This document shows positions 1-8,395 of a stretch of 33,872 bases of DNA, piece after piece. Below the pieces are notes generated by a model that ran no database searches, was not told the origin of the DNA, and saw only the letters and a list, made by a program, of their open reading frames with translations. Made by a program: the position numbers and the translations under genes. The stretch comes from Rhizobiaceae bacterium (lineage in GTDB: Bacteria; Pseudomonadota; Alphaproteobacteria; Rhizobiales; Rhizobiaceae): assembly GCA_905339215.1 (NCBI GenBank), contig CAJPFN010000023.1, forward strand, positions 1-33,872. Reading direction: 5' to 3'. The stretch's first letter is position 1, and every line of letters begins with the position of its first letter.

Positions 1-1156
1 TGTCGTAGATCGTGAAGCTGGGTGCGGTCGCGTAGTTGTCGAAATTGTAGAGGACCCCGGTACCGGTCGCGCCCGTGTTGGCATTGTGGCCATAGGTGGT
101 GTTGCCGGCGCGGGTTGTTGCCGCGCCGTACATGCGCTGGATGGCGAAAATGTCGGCCATCATCGGCGTCATGACGAATCGGTAGGAACCGAAGCTCGCA
201 TCCGCCTGATCCATGTAGGACATGATCGTCATGCCCCAGGTATCGTTGGCATAGGAGTTGTCCACGCCGTAGGTCGCAGATCCGTTGTAGGGGCCGCCAT
301 GGCCGAGACCGAGCGTGTGGCCGATTTCGTGGATGTAGGTCTGGAAGGTGTAGCTGTCGATCGCGTCCGATCCGTCGAACCAGGTCGTGCCGATGTTGAT
401 CGTCGCCGAAATTATCGTGCCATTCGAAGTCGTAGTGTTTGCATAGGCGCCGCTCTCGTCATTGTCGTCAAGCGTGATCTCCGCCGCGCCCGCCGTCTCA
501 GTGAAGGTTAGCCCGCAGACATCTGCCCAGGTCGCGAAGGCAAGTCGCGCCAGTGCCGCCCGCTCGGGCTCCAGCCCGGTCACGTTGAAGGTGATGTCGG
601 TATTCGCTGCGCCCCATTCGCGCGGAGCCACACCGTTGACACCCCAATAAGCGTACTGGATGTAGTCGGCGACATCCGTAGTTGAGACCGTAGGAAAGAA
701 TGGCGTTGAGCCGGTATTGGCCGTCAGGATGTATTGGCCGACATTGGTGCCGAATGCGCCGGCCGAAATGTAGAATGTCCCAGAAGCGCCGGCCACGAAC
801 GTCAAGGAAGAGTTGCGCAAAGGTCCGCTGTCGTCGTCGGAATTGATCTCAACGCCTGCGGAGTTGAAAACTCTAAGGAAAGCATCCGGCAGCGCATTCT
901 CGCCAAATCCGTCGAGTCTGAACGTATAGGTCTGCCCCGCTGTCAGCGTGATGCGGTACCAGTCCTGGTCGCCGGACGAATTGACAAAACCACGTTCGTA
1001 ACTACCGGTCGCAATCGTTTCGGTAGTCGCCGTGCTCCCCGCGACGGTGTCGGCTCCAGGGGTCTGGCTGATCGAGGCCGGCGTCCCGACATCGGCGGGA
1101 TCGACACAATCATAAATGCCAGGCGCGCGGTTTTCGATGCTGCAGACGATGCACAC
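1..1156 (-). CDS. M10 serralysin-like metalloprotease, 3' part outside window
   Basis: Secreted zinc endopeptidase of the M10/serralysin group; about 385 N-terminal residues are visible and the frame is open at the window edge. The zinc site is HEIGHTLGLGH (H276, E277, H280, H286), followed by the Met-turn IMSYMD. Residues about 27-125 look like a bacterial pre-peptidase (PPC) beta domain, with the 'DQDWYRITLTAGQTYTF' type of motif. I chose a GTG start at 1156 because an in-frame TGA lies two codons upstream, an AAGGGGG ribosome site precedes it, and the resulting N-terminus MCIVC resembles MCYLC of the protease at 4872-7622. There is no classical signal peptide, as expected for a type I substrate. 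By analogy with its neighbours the missing C-terminus should carry RTX repeats; that is inference. Confidence 0.88.
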   Translation of the reverse strand, partial: MCIVCSIENRAPGIYDCVDPADVGTPASISQTPGADTVAGSTATTETIATGSYERGFVNSSGDQDWYRITLTAGQTYTFRLDGFGENALPDAFLRVFNSAGVEINSDDDSGPLRNSSLTFVAGASGTFYISAGAFGTNVGQYILTANTGSTPFFPTVSTTDVADYIQYAYWGVNGVAPREWGAANTDITFNVTGLEPERAALARLAFATWADVCGLTFTETAGAAEITLDDNDESGAYANTTTSNGTIISATINIGTTWFDGSDAIDSYTFQTYIHEIGHTLGLGHGGPYNGSATYGVDNSYANDTWGMTIMSYMDQADASFGSYRFVMTPMMADIFAIQRMYGAATTRAGNTTYGHNANTGATGTGVLYNFDNYATAPSFTIYD

Positions 1157-1279
1157 GGTTCACCCCCTTAGAGGCCGTCAGGACGGAGTCATTGCACTTT
1201 TCTACGCCGCCGCCAGGCAGTGTCAAATCGCCGAATCGACGCACGCGTTGACCTCCGTACGCCCAGCAAGCCACCGATT

Positions 1280-1681
1280 TCAATCGGCGACCGTGACGGT
1301 AACAGCGCCGAGGACCTTGTTCGTGCCTTCTCCGACGCCGACGAGTTCGGCCTCGTATGTCCCGGCGCGGGCATATGTGTGTTCGAGCGTGTTTTCGCGG
1401 CAGCCTGACCCAGGGCGGCAGAACATTGCGTTCTCGCCATCGCCGAAATGCAGCCAAACGCCGCCGAAGTAGGAAGCGCCGTCGCCCTGGCCATGGAATG
1501 TTACCCGGCGCGACGATGCCATGACCGCTTCGAGCCGGCTTTCTGTTCCCGACGCCATCACGTCTTTTCCACCCATTGCCATCGCCGTCGTCTGCATCGC
1601 GACTGCCATGAGGAGAACCAACGCCGGTCCGTTTGCATAGCGGCGAACCGGGCGGGTCCGTTCATGTGCCTTGATCTGCAT
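1280..1681 (-). CDS. Small secreted PKD-like domain protein
   Basis: A 133-residue protein. Residues 12-36 form a signal peptide: a basic stretch (RPVRR), a hydrophobic core (ALVLLMAVAM) and an AMA-type end. The mature part ends in a PKD-like beta-sandwich signature: 'VWLHFGDGE', then 'HTYARAGTYEAELVGVG' and a final 'GAVTVTVAD' strand. Two cysteines (C88, C94) sit in the loop between the FGDG and HTYA motifs and could form a disulfide, which fits a periplasmic or extracellular location. The ATG at 1681 was chosen because it places the signal peptide at the N-terminus; an upstream in-frame extension to 1804 looks non-coding. The gene lies 123 bp upstream of the protease at 1-1156 on the same strand, so the two may be co-transcribed. 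No enzymatic motif is visible; it may bind the protease or a surface ligand. Confidence 0.72.
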   Translation of the reverse strand: MQIKAHERTRPVRRYANGPALVLLMAVAMQTTAMAMGGKDVMASGTESRLEAVMASSRRVTFHGQGDGASYFGGVWLHFGDGENAMFCRPGSGCRENTLEHTYARAGTYEAELVGVGEGTNKVLGAVTVTVAD

Positions 1682-1938
1682 GTCTGCCGTCCAGCACTTT
1701 GCGGATTCGTGGCAATTCAAAACAATCAGACAAAGAAAATCGCACGAATATGGCTCGAAAGCGGCAGCCGCGACCGCAGGGCTTGATACGATGGCCTCGG
1801 ACATGACGAGAGCGGCCTCTCAAACGACCAAGCGCGAGCGATATCCCGGCAGCGGCCAGGAGATGGGTATGGATGCACGGCGCGCCCGCCAATACTCAAG
1901 CGTTCACGCGGCGTGCTTTTCGCGGAACCGCAGATCGC

Positions 1939-1955
1939 AGGCGCTCGCAGCGCCT
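1939..1955 (-). terminator. Hairpin after the RTX protease stop codon
   Basis: A perfect 7-bp stem, AGGCGCT / AGCGCCT with a CGC loop, begins 5 bp past the TGA of the minus-strand protease ending at 1960. No T-tract follows, so this is only a possible intrinsic terminator. The same hairpin with longer arms follows the RTX gene ending at 15278. Confidence 0.45.
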
Positions 1956-1959
1956 CGGT

Positions 1960-2313
1960 TCACGTGATGAGGAAATCCGCGTTGGTGAGGGCAAGCCCGG
2001 TGCCGAGGATGGCGAACTGGGTGGCGCCGCCCGCCGCGCTGCCGTTGCTGTCGTAGATCAGCGCGCCGGTCGCCGAATTGTAGACGATGCGGTGCGCTGC
2101 CGTCGACGCCGCCGCGCCGATGGTGAATGCCGCCGCGGCCAGCGTGCCCACCGGCCCGATCGCCGTGAAGATCGCGTTCTCCAGGCGGATCGTGTCGTTG
2201 GGCACGGAGAAGTCGGTGATCCGATCAACGTTGGTCGCGGCGTTGAGCGTGGTGTTGAAGAAGAACGTGTCGTTATTGGCGCCGCCGGTCAGCGTGTCGT
2301 TGCCGAGGCCCCC
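1960..2313 (-). repeat. RTX C-terminal tail cassette, copy 1
   Basis: This 354-bp segment encodes the last 117 residues plus stop. It runs from GGLGNDTLTGG through NDTFFFN and ITDFSVPNDTIRLE to NADFLIT. The same segment, of the same length and nearly identical sequence, ends four other genes in the window. Confidence 0.9.
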
Positions 2314-4305
2314 ATTCAGCAGGTCGTTTCCCGCACCGCCGTCGAGGATGTCGTTGCCGGCCTGGCCGTAGATCGTATCCGAACCGCCCTGGCCATAGAG
2401 CCGGTTGGAGAAATTGTCGCCGACGACCGTGTCGTTGCCGAGACCGCCGACCAGGCACTCGATGCCGTTGTAGGTGTCGCCAACTGCGGCGGCGCCGACG
2501 TTCAACGCCGGATTGTCGAGGCGGATGGTGAGGTTGCCGTAGTTGGCGTCGTCGTAGCGGGCGAAGTCGATGCCGGCCCCGCCGATGTGCTGGTCGGCGC
2601 CGAAACCGCCATAGAGGTGATCGTTGCCGATGCCGCCGTCGAGGATGTCGTTTCCGTTCCGGCCGAGGATCGAGTCGGTGCCGCCCTGGCCGAAAAGCCG
2701 GTTGGCAAGGTTGTCGCCGATGACCGTGTCGTTGCCGAGACCGCCGACAAGACATTCTATTCCGACATAGGTGTCGCCCACCGCGGCGGCGCCGACGTTC
2801 AACGCCGGATTGTCGAGGCGGATGGTGAGGTTGCCGTAGTTGGCGTCGTCGTAGCGGGCGAAGTCGAGGCCCGCCCCGCCGATGTGCTGGTCGGCGCCGA
2901 GACCGCCATAGAGGTGATCGTTGCCCTCGCGGCCGTCAATCACGTCTGCGCCGTTGCGACCGTAGAGACTGTTCGAGACGCTGTTGCCGAACATCGTATC
3001 GGCACCGGAGCCGCCAACGGCATTTTCGATCACTGCGCCGAAGGCGATAGACACGTTGCTCGTGAAGCCGCCGACATTGGAGAAGCTGCCGGCGCGAAGG
3101 TCGATGCGCTGGTTCTGGCTGAAGCCCGAAACGTTGAGCGTATCGGTCCCCCCTCCGTCCCAGATGCACAGCGCGGGCGTGCTGTTGGTGGCGAAATTGT
3201 AGACGCCGCCGGCATTGGAATTGAAGCCGTAGGTGGTGTTGCCGGCGCGCGTCGCGTTGTTGACGCCGTAGAGTTGCTGCAACGCCAGGATGTCGTGCAT
3301 CATCAGCGTTTGCGGGTAGTTGTCGAAGTCAGCGCCGGTGTTAGACTCGTCGAAATAGCTCATCACCGTGTACTGATGAGTGTCCTGCGTGAACTGCGCG
3401 TGGGTAGCATAGGTGATGGAGACGCCGGGCGCTGCGTTGTAGTCGCCCGGATGGGGAAGCCCGAGGGCGTGGCCGAGTTCATGCAGGATCGTGAAATAGC
3501 TGTAGCTGCCGGGGGGCAGATCCGTGCCGGACACGCTGTTGGTGTTGAGGCGGAGGTCGCCCTGGCCGGATCCCGCACTCGTGTCGCCGGGGGTACCGAC
3601 TGGGAAGATAGCATATGCGCCGGCACCGTCATTGGCCGTGTACTGCGAGAGCAGCAGCGTGGCGTTGTCGCTGGTTCCGCCGGGATTGACCTGGGTGAAC
3701 GACAATCCGGAGACGGCTGCGAAGTCGCCGAGGCTCTGCTGCATGGCGGCGATCTGCGCTGCGGTCGCCTGCAGGAACGGCGCCGGCTGGTTCTGTGCGT
3801 CGTGGCTGCCGGCGAAGGTCGTGCGCGCCGCCCACGTCACGTTCACCGGCGTGCCCGGCGCGCTCCAGGAGGCGTTCTGACGCAGCAGGTTGCCGGCGCC
3901 CATCTGCTCGTCATAGTGAGCGCGGGAGCCCAGAACCGCCGACAAGCCGTATTGGCCGACACCCGTGACCGGATTCGCATCGAATGCGCGCGCGTTGAGG
4001 TAGTAGGCGCCGGTTGTGGTGGCTGTGACGGTGATGCTGGAGTGCAAGCCCGGGCCATCGTCATCAGACTGGACGAGAAGCGTGCCGGCGCTGTTGCGCA
4101 GTTCCAGAAACGGGTCATCCACGTTGACCGAGGCATTGCCGGTTCCGACCAAAGCGAACGTGTAGGTCTGGCCCGCGACGAGGTTGACCCGATAGAAGTC
4201 GTTGTCGCCCGCAGTCAGGTTTCCTTGCGCCGTCTGCCCGATGCCGAGCGTATAGGTCGTGCCGATGTTGGCTGCCGCGTCCGTAGTCTCGAAAATATTC
4301 GGCAT
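1960..4305 (-). CDS. M10 serralysin-like RTX metalloprotease
   Basis: A 781-residue secreted zinc metalloprotease. Residues about 15-125 form a PPC-like domain. The M10 catalytic domain has HELGHALGLPH (H275, E276, H279, H285) and Met-turn VMSYFD (M315). From about residue 370 the protein becomes hemolysin-type calcium-binding nonapeptides (GGxGxDxxx). Residues 467-664 are two 99-residue modules and residues 665-781 are the common tail ending in DFLIT, the probable uncleaved type I secretion signal. The ATG at 4305 has a G-rich ribosome site (AGGGGGG) at suitable spacing. The small gene 4376-4666 lies 70 bp upstream on the same strand. No HlyB/HlyD/TolC-type exporter is seen nearby. The substrate is unknown. 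Confidence 0.93.
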   Translation of the reverse strand: MPNIFETTDAAANIGTTYTLGIGQTAQGNLTAGDNDFYRVNLVAGQTYTFALVGTGNASVNVDDPFLELRNSAGTLLVQSDDDGPGLHSSITVTATTTGAYYLNARAFDANPVTGVGQYGLSAVLGSRAHYDEQMGAGNLLRQNASWSAPGTPVNVTWAARTTFAGSHDAQNQPAPFLQATAAQIAAMQQSLGDFAAVSGLSFTQVNPGGTSDNATLLLSQYTANDGAGAYAIFPVGTPGDTSAGSGQGDLRLNTNSVSGTDLPPGSYSYFTILHELGHALGLPHPGDYNAAPGVSITYATHAQFTQDTHQYTVMSYFDESNTGADFDNYPQTLMMHDILALQQLYGVNNATRAGNTTYGFNSNAGGVYNFATNSTPALCIWDGGGTDTLNVSGFSQNQRIDLRAGSFSNVGGFTSNVSIAFGAVIENAVGGSGADTMFGNSVSNSLYGRNGADVIDGREGNDHLYGGLGADQHIGGAGLDFARYDDANYGNLTIRLDNPALNVGAAAVGDTYVGIECLVGGLGNDTVIGDNLANRLFGQGGTDSILGRNGNDILDGGIGNDHLYGGFGADQHIGGAGIDFARYDDANYGNLTIRLDNPALNVGAAAVGDTYNGIECLVGGLGNDTVVGDNFSNRLYGQGGSDTIYGQAGNDILDGGAGNDLLNGGLGNDTLTGGANNDTFFFNTTLNAATNVDRITDFSVPNDTIRLENAIFTAIGPVGTLAAAAFTIGAAASTAAHRIVYNSATGALIYDSNGSAAGGATQFAILGTGLALTNADFLIT
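2314..2907 (-). repeat. Two tandem 297-bp RTX modules
   Basis: Two head-to-tail copies at 2314-2610 and 2611-2907, exactly 297 bp apart. Each encodes RTX nonapeptides plus a non-RTX insert of the type FARYDDANYGNLTIRLDN followed by LNVGAAAVGDTY. Confidence 0.9.
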
Positions 4306-4375
4306 GTTCGCCCCCCTGGCTCATCTTGTCCGCGGGCACCCTTTGAACGGAAACCGCGCGAGGCTCGATCTGCGT

Positions 4376-4666
4376 TTATTTCTCCGAGCAGAGTCGTTCC
4401 GCCACTCCGATCGCTTCAAAAAGGAGTTCGCGATTGCGCTCGGCTGATACCAGCGGGCTTCCCACAGCCGCCTCGCGGACGCGAGCCAAGGCTTCCTGGC
4501 ATGTCGTGGAATTATTCGGGCGTTCCGGGTTGGGCGGCATCGACTGCGCACCCTCCGGCGATACCGATGTCGCCATGAATACCGCCATCGCAAGCGCCCC
4601 TATGGGTATCAGCCGGCAACGATCGAAGCGGTGTCGTGATCGGCTACGCTGACGCCCCATGACCAC
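4376..4666 (-). CDS. Small exported protein upstream of M10 protease
   Basis: A 96-residue protein from a GTG start at 4666, which has GGAG seven bases upstream; an ATG two codons later (4660) is the alternative. A strongly basic N-terminus (residues 5-18) precedes a hydrophobic run (LIPIGALAMAVFMATSV, about 19-35), reading as a signal peptide. The mature part contains an amphipathic helical segment bounded by two cysteines (C56 and C93), consistent with a periplasmic disulfide. I do not recognise a family. It ends 70 bp before the protease at 1960-4305 on the same strand. Position and size recall the periplasmic inhibitor encoded beside serralysins in other bacteria, but I see no resemblance to that inhibitor's sequence. 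A partner role is inference. Confidence 0.6.
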   Translation of the reverse strand: MVMGRQRSRSRHRFDRCRLIPIGALAMAVFMATSVSPEGAQSMPPNPERPNNSTTCQEALARVREAAVGSPLVSAERNRELLFEAIGVAERLCSEK

Positions 4667-4871
4667 GCCTAGTCTCCCGCTACGCCGTCAATCTATGCTT
4701 TTGACGTCCGTTGGGCAATTCACGATTGGTCGATGTCTCCCTGCTTACGGAAGCGCTTGCCCGAAAGCCGGCTGAATCGCGGCCTCCATCACCGGGCGGG
4801 ATCGCGTCGGTTCCATTACAGCCGGTGGTCTCCCTCGTGCTCGGGGCCATCCGCCGATCGCCGTAGGTACG

Positions 4872-5225
4872 CTACGTGACCAGGAAATCTGCGTTGGTCA
4901 GGGCAAGCCCGGTGCCGAGGATGGCGAACTGGGTGGCGCCGCCCGCCGCACTGCCGTTGCTGTCGTAGATCAAGGCCCCGGTCGCCGAATTGTAGACGAT
5001 GCGGTGCGCCGCCGTGGTGGCCGCCGCGCCGATGGTGAAGGCCGCCGCGGCCAGCGTGCCCACCGGGCCGATTGCCGTGAAGATCGCGTCTTCTAGGCGG
5101 ATCGTGTCGTTGGGCACGGAGAAGTCGGTGATCCTGTCGACGTTGGTCGCGGCGTTGAGCGTGGTGTTGAAGAAGAACGTGTCGTTGTCGCCGCCGCCGG
5201 TCAGCGTGTCGTTGCCGAGCCCGCC
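4872..5225 (-). repeat. RTX C-terminal tail cassette, copy 2
   Basis: This 354-bp segment encodes the common 117-residue tail, ending NADFLVT, followed by TAG. It has the same length as the other four copies. Confidence 0.9.
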
Positions 5226-7622
5226 GGCGAGGAAGTCGTTGCCGGCGCCGCCGTCAAGGATGTCGGTGCCGGCTTGGCCGTAGATCGTGTCGGTGCCACC
5301 CTGGCCATAGAGCCGGTTGTCGAAAGTGTCGCCGACGACGGTGTCGTTGCCGAGACCCCCGACCAGGCACTCGATGCCGACATAGGTGTCGCCGACCGCG
5401 GCGGCGCCGACGTTGAGGGCCGCATTGTCGAGGCGGATGGTGAGGTTGCCGTAGTTGGCGTCGTCGTAGCGGGCGAAGTCGAGGCCGTCGCCGCCGATGT
5501 GCTGGTCGGCGCCGAGCCCGCCATAAAGATGGTCGTTGCCGATGCCGCCGTCGAGGATGTCGTTGCCGTCTCGGCCAATGATCGTGTCGGTACCGCCCTG
5601 GCCGAAAAGCCGGTTGGCGAGGTTGTCGCCGACGACGGTATCGTTGCCCACACCCGCGACAAGGCACTCAATTAAGAAATAGGTATCGCCCACCGCGGCG
5701 GCGCCGACATTGAGCGCCGAATTGTCGAGGCGGATGGTGAGGTTGCCGTAGTTGGCGTCGTCATAGCGGGCGAAGTCGAGGCCTAAGCCGCCGTTGTGCT
5801 CGTCGGCGCCGAGCCCGCCATAAAGATGGTCGTTGCCGTCGTCGCCGCCGAGGATGTCATTGCCGTCCCGGCCGAGGATCGTATCGGTACCCTCAAGGCC
5901 GAAAAGCCCGTTGGCGAGGTTGTCGCCGACGACCGTGTCATTGCCAGTCCCTGCCGCCAACCACTCGATGCCGACATAGGTGTCGCCCACCGCGGCGGCG
6001 CCGACATTGAGCGCCGGATTGTCAAGCCGGACGGTGAGGTCGCCGTAGTTGCCGTCGGAGTAGTGGACGAAGTCTCTGCCTGCACCGCCGATGTGCTGGT
6101 CGGCGCCGAGCCCGCCGACAAGCATGTCGTTGCCCTCGCCGCCGTCGAGGATGTCGTTGCCGTTATGGCCGTAGAATATGTTCGAGACGGCGTTTCCGAT
6201 CATCGTATCGGCGCCGGAGCCGCCGTTTGCGTTCTCGATGACCACGCCGCGCGCGATGGACAGATTATGCCGGCCGCCCAGGACCGAGGACATCGATTCC
6301 GCCAGTAGCGAAATCACCTGGCTTGCGTTGGCATTGGCGAAGTTCAGGGTGTCGATCCCGCCCGAATCATAGACCGTCATCGCCATCAGCGCGCCGGAAT
6401 CCACCGCCGTGTCCAGTGCTTCGACGCCGGTGTTGCTGTTGAAGCCCCAGGTCGTGTTACCGGTGAAGGCTCCGTTGAAGTCGCCGTACAAGTTCTGGAT
6501 CGCGATGATGTCAGCGATCTGCGGTGTCACCAGATAGCGGAACGAGGCGTCTACGAAGGTGTTCCAGTCGCTGGGGCCGCCGAAGTCGAACTCGTCGTTC
6601 TCGGCCTGCATGTAAGACATAATCGACCAGGCCAAGGAGTCGTTTAGGTAGTAGTTGTCCACTCCGTAGGTGGCCGAGCCGTTGTAGTTGCCGCCATGGG
6701 CCAGGCCCAGGGCATGTCCGATCTCGTGTATGTAGGTCTCGAAGGAATAGCTGTTCAGCGTGGTACCGAACTGCGTCAGCCAGCCCGTGGTGATCATCAC
6801 GCTAGAGGAGGTGATCGCCCCGCCCGAGATGTTCGTGTTGGCAAAGGCAGTAGTGCCCGCGTCGGAATCGTCGAAGGTGATTTCGGCGGCGCCCGCGGTT
6901 TCCTGGAAGATGATGCCGGTGACGTTCGTCCACGCCTGCAGGGCTTGCCGGGCCAGATACTGGCCTTCGGTCGTCAGTGCCGTTAGGTTCACCGTCAGCG
7001 CGCCGTCGACGCCGACATTGAACGCGGCTGCTTCCGTCGAACCGAAGAAGACCTCGCCATTGTTGGTCAACTGCCAGGCGATCTCGTCGGCGGTGAAGAC
7101 CATGCCGTTCGGATCGTGGTTCGTCGCCGTCAGCAGGTAGTCGCCAGTCTGGGTGCCGAAGGCATCCGCCTCCAGGTAATAGGTACCGGTATAGGTTGCG
7201 GTGAAGACCAGACGCGAATCGAGTTCGTGCGTATTGCTTCCCGACGTGAATCCGTCGTCATTCGAGTTAAGGCTGGCGCCCGCACTGTCGCGAATCCTTA
7301 GGAACGGATCGCTCAGAAAGGTTCGACCCTGGCCCAGCAGCCGGAAGTCGTAGGTTTGGCCGGCGACCAGGTCGATCGCGATCCAGTCCTCGTCGGTGCT
7401 GCTGTCGAGCGTGCCGTAGAAGGACTGGCCCACCTGGAGGCTGTAGGTTGTCGCAGTGCTTTCCGGCGCATCGGCGCTTTCGGAGCCCGCGGCAATGCCT
7501 ACCCAGAAGCGCTCGCCCAGGGCCGATGTGGAGGCCCCTGCGGCGCTGCCCGAGGGGCCGAGGTGAAGGTCGTAGCCCGAGAGTGAGTCCTGCGGGTTCA
7601 GTTGGGCGCAAAGGTAGCACAT
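4872..7622 (-). CDS. M10 serralysin-like RTX metalloprotease, long form
   Basis: A 916-residue secreted zinc metalloprotease. The start is taken at the ATG at 7622: it is preceded by GAGG at 8-nt spacing, and the N-terminus MCYLCAQ matches the MCIVC start of the protease at 1-1156. A longer in-frame extension to 7781 overlaps the upstream gene and looks spurious. Residues about 55-165 resemble a PPC domain ('DEDWIAIDLVAGQTYDF'). The zinc site is HEIGHALGLAH (H299, E300, H303, H309) and the Met-turn is IMSYMQ (M335). RTX repeats follow, including three 99-residue modules (503-799) and the common tail (800-916, ending DFLVT). The upstream gene 7649-7981 ends only 26 bp before the start, suggesting an operon. 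Confidence 0.93.
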   Translation of the reverse strand: MCYLCAQLNPQDSLSGYDLHLGPSGSAAGASTSALGERFWVGIAAGSESADAPESTATTYSLQVGQSFYGTLDSSTDEDWIAIDLVAGQTYDFRLLGQGRTFLSDPFLRIRDSAGASLNSNDDGFTSGSNTHELDSRLVFTATYTGTYYLEADAFGTQTGDYLLTATNHDPNGMVFTADEIAWQLTNNGEVFFGSTEAAAFNVGVDGALTVNLTALTTEGQYLARQALQAWTNVTGIIFQETAGAAEITFDDSDAGTTAFANTNISGGAITSSSVMITTGWLTQFGTTLNSYSFETYIHEIGHALGLAHGGNYNGSATYGVDNYYLNDSLAWSIMSYMQAENDEFDFGGPSDWNTFVDASFRYLVTPQIADIIAIQNLYGDFNGAFTGNTTWGFNSNTGVEALDTAVDSGALMAMTVYDSGGIDTLNFANANASQVISLLAESMSSVLGGRHNLSIARGVVIENANGGSGADTMIGNAVSNIFYGHNGNDILDGGEGNDMLVGGLGADQHIGGAGRDFVHYSDGNYGDLTVRLDNPALNVGAAAVGDTYVGIEWLAAGTGNDTVVGDNLANGLFGLEGTDTILGRDGNDILGGDDGNDHLYGGLGADEHNGGLGLDFARYDDANYGNLTIRLDNSALNVGAAAVGDTYFLIECLVAGVGNDTVVGDNLANRLFGQGGTDTIIGRDGNDILDGGIGNDHLYGGLGADQHIGGDGLDFARYDDANYGNLTIRLDNAALNVGAAAVGDTYVGIECLVGGLGNDTVVGDTFDNRLYGQGGTDTIYGQAGTDILDGGAGNDFLAGGLGNDTLTGGGDNDTFFFNTTLNAATNVDRITDFSVPNDTIRLEDAIFTAIGPVGTLAAAAFTIGAAATTAAHRIVYNSATGALIYDSNGSAAGGATQFAILGTGLALTNADFLVT
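5226..6116 (-). repeat. Three tandem 297-bp RTX modules
   Basis: Three copies in exact 297-bp register; conserved anchor triplets for the IRLD motif fall at 5429, 5726 and 6023. The N-terminal copy is the most diverged (HYSDGNYGDLTVRLD in place of ARYDDANYGNLTIRLD), consistent with it being the oldest or least homogenised. Confidence 0.9.
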
Positions 7623-7648
7623 GCCGGAAACCTCGATCTGGACTGGTG

Positions 7649-7981
7649 TCAGAAGGGAACGGGGTTCTGCTGCAGGAAGGTCTTGAAGAACCTTCGCCGC
7701 AGCGTCGGGTCGGAATTGCGGTCGAAGAAGGTCGTCGAGAGCGGAACGCCTGGGCGCGTCGCACCGTCGGGCGCGATCCATGCCAGATCGAAGCCAATGC
7801 CGCGTTCATTCGCGCGCGTGACGGTCAGGTCGATGCGGGGCAGGCGGTCGTCCGAAGCATGGAAGCTCCGGTCGGGCAAGGTTTCTTGCAGATAGTCCAG
7901 GAATTCGTCACAGGCTTGCCGAGCGGCCGCGCGATCGATACCGGGAGCCGCGCTGCACGAAAGCGAGATATCCGATGCCAT
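7649..7981 (-). CDS. Small protein co-encoded with M10 protease; start uncertain
   Basis: The certain part is 110 residues from the ATG at 7981. It has a cysteine pair (C9, C24) and a C-terminus rich in aromatic and basic residues (RRRFFKTFLQQNPVPF). I do not recognise a family. The frame stays open upstream, and just before the ATG it encodes a hydrophobic run (VRLALLILASFV) that looks like a signal peptide. No ATG serves that run: a CTG at 8050 would give an ideal signal peptide, and a GTG at 8170 has an excellent AAGGAG ribosome site but would add 63 residues. The gene ends 26 bp before the protease start at 7622, so the two are very probably co-transcribed. An inhibitor or chaperone role for the protease is a guess from position only. 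Confidence 0.6.
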   Translation of the reverse strand: MASDISLSCSAAPGIDRAAARQACDEFLDYLQETLPDRSFHASDDRLPRIDLTVTRANERGIGFDLAWIAPDGATRPGVPLSTTFFDRNSDPTLRRRFFKTFLQQNPVPF

Positions 7982-8395
7982 TCTCTGTCCCCCAGTCGTC
8001 ACGAAGGAGGCGAGTATGAGCAAGGCTAACCGTACTCGCGGCCAACTCAGGCGTATTTCCCGACCTGAAAATTCGCCTTGAAATCGCGTGAGATCATGGG
8101 TCTGCTCCTGACCCCCTCCCCATTTCCAATCCCAGGACCCCCGAAAGCTCGGGTAAACCTTGCGGCTCACCGTTCGCTCCTTGTTTCCCTGCGTCACATC
8201 GACAAAGTAGCGCCCTTTTATATAAGACTAGTACCAAATGGCGAGAGTGTTAGATTGGATTATTTTCAGATGCTGATTCGCGTCCGCGACGGTTCGATGT
8301 CGCAAGCCTGCCTTTCCCTCGGCGCAACGCGATTTCAGAATCTGTGGGAAACGATCCTCCCGAGAGATGGGTGACATTTCATTCCAGTCTCAGCC
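7982..8395 (-). promoter_or_regulatory. Leader and probable promoter of the small gene/protease pair
   Basis: No confident gene apart from a possible N-terminal extension of the gene at 7649-7981. The stretch 8215-8275 is markedly AT-rich against its surroundings and includes TTATATAAAA on the minus strand (near 8215-8225), a plausible -10 region. Short inverted repeats, GGGTC/GACCC (8098-8114) and CCCGA/TCGGG (8140-8153), lie in the leader. No -35 element could be fixed with confidence. Confidence 0.35.

Noticed and set aside
1873-4578. Plus-strand open frame of about 900 codons opposite the M10 protease
   Set aside because: Its translation is a monotonous V/A/D/E/G pattern that repeats with the RTX modules on the other strand; it arises from the codon bias of the repeats. 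The minus strand carries the zinc site and RTX motifs.
1280-7981. Assignment of the small genes as the serralysin inhibitor Inh
   Set aside because: None of the three shows the Inh sequence pattern. Only position and size match, so they are left as unknown partners.
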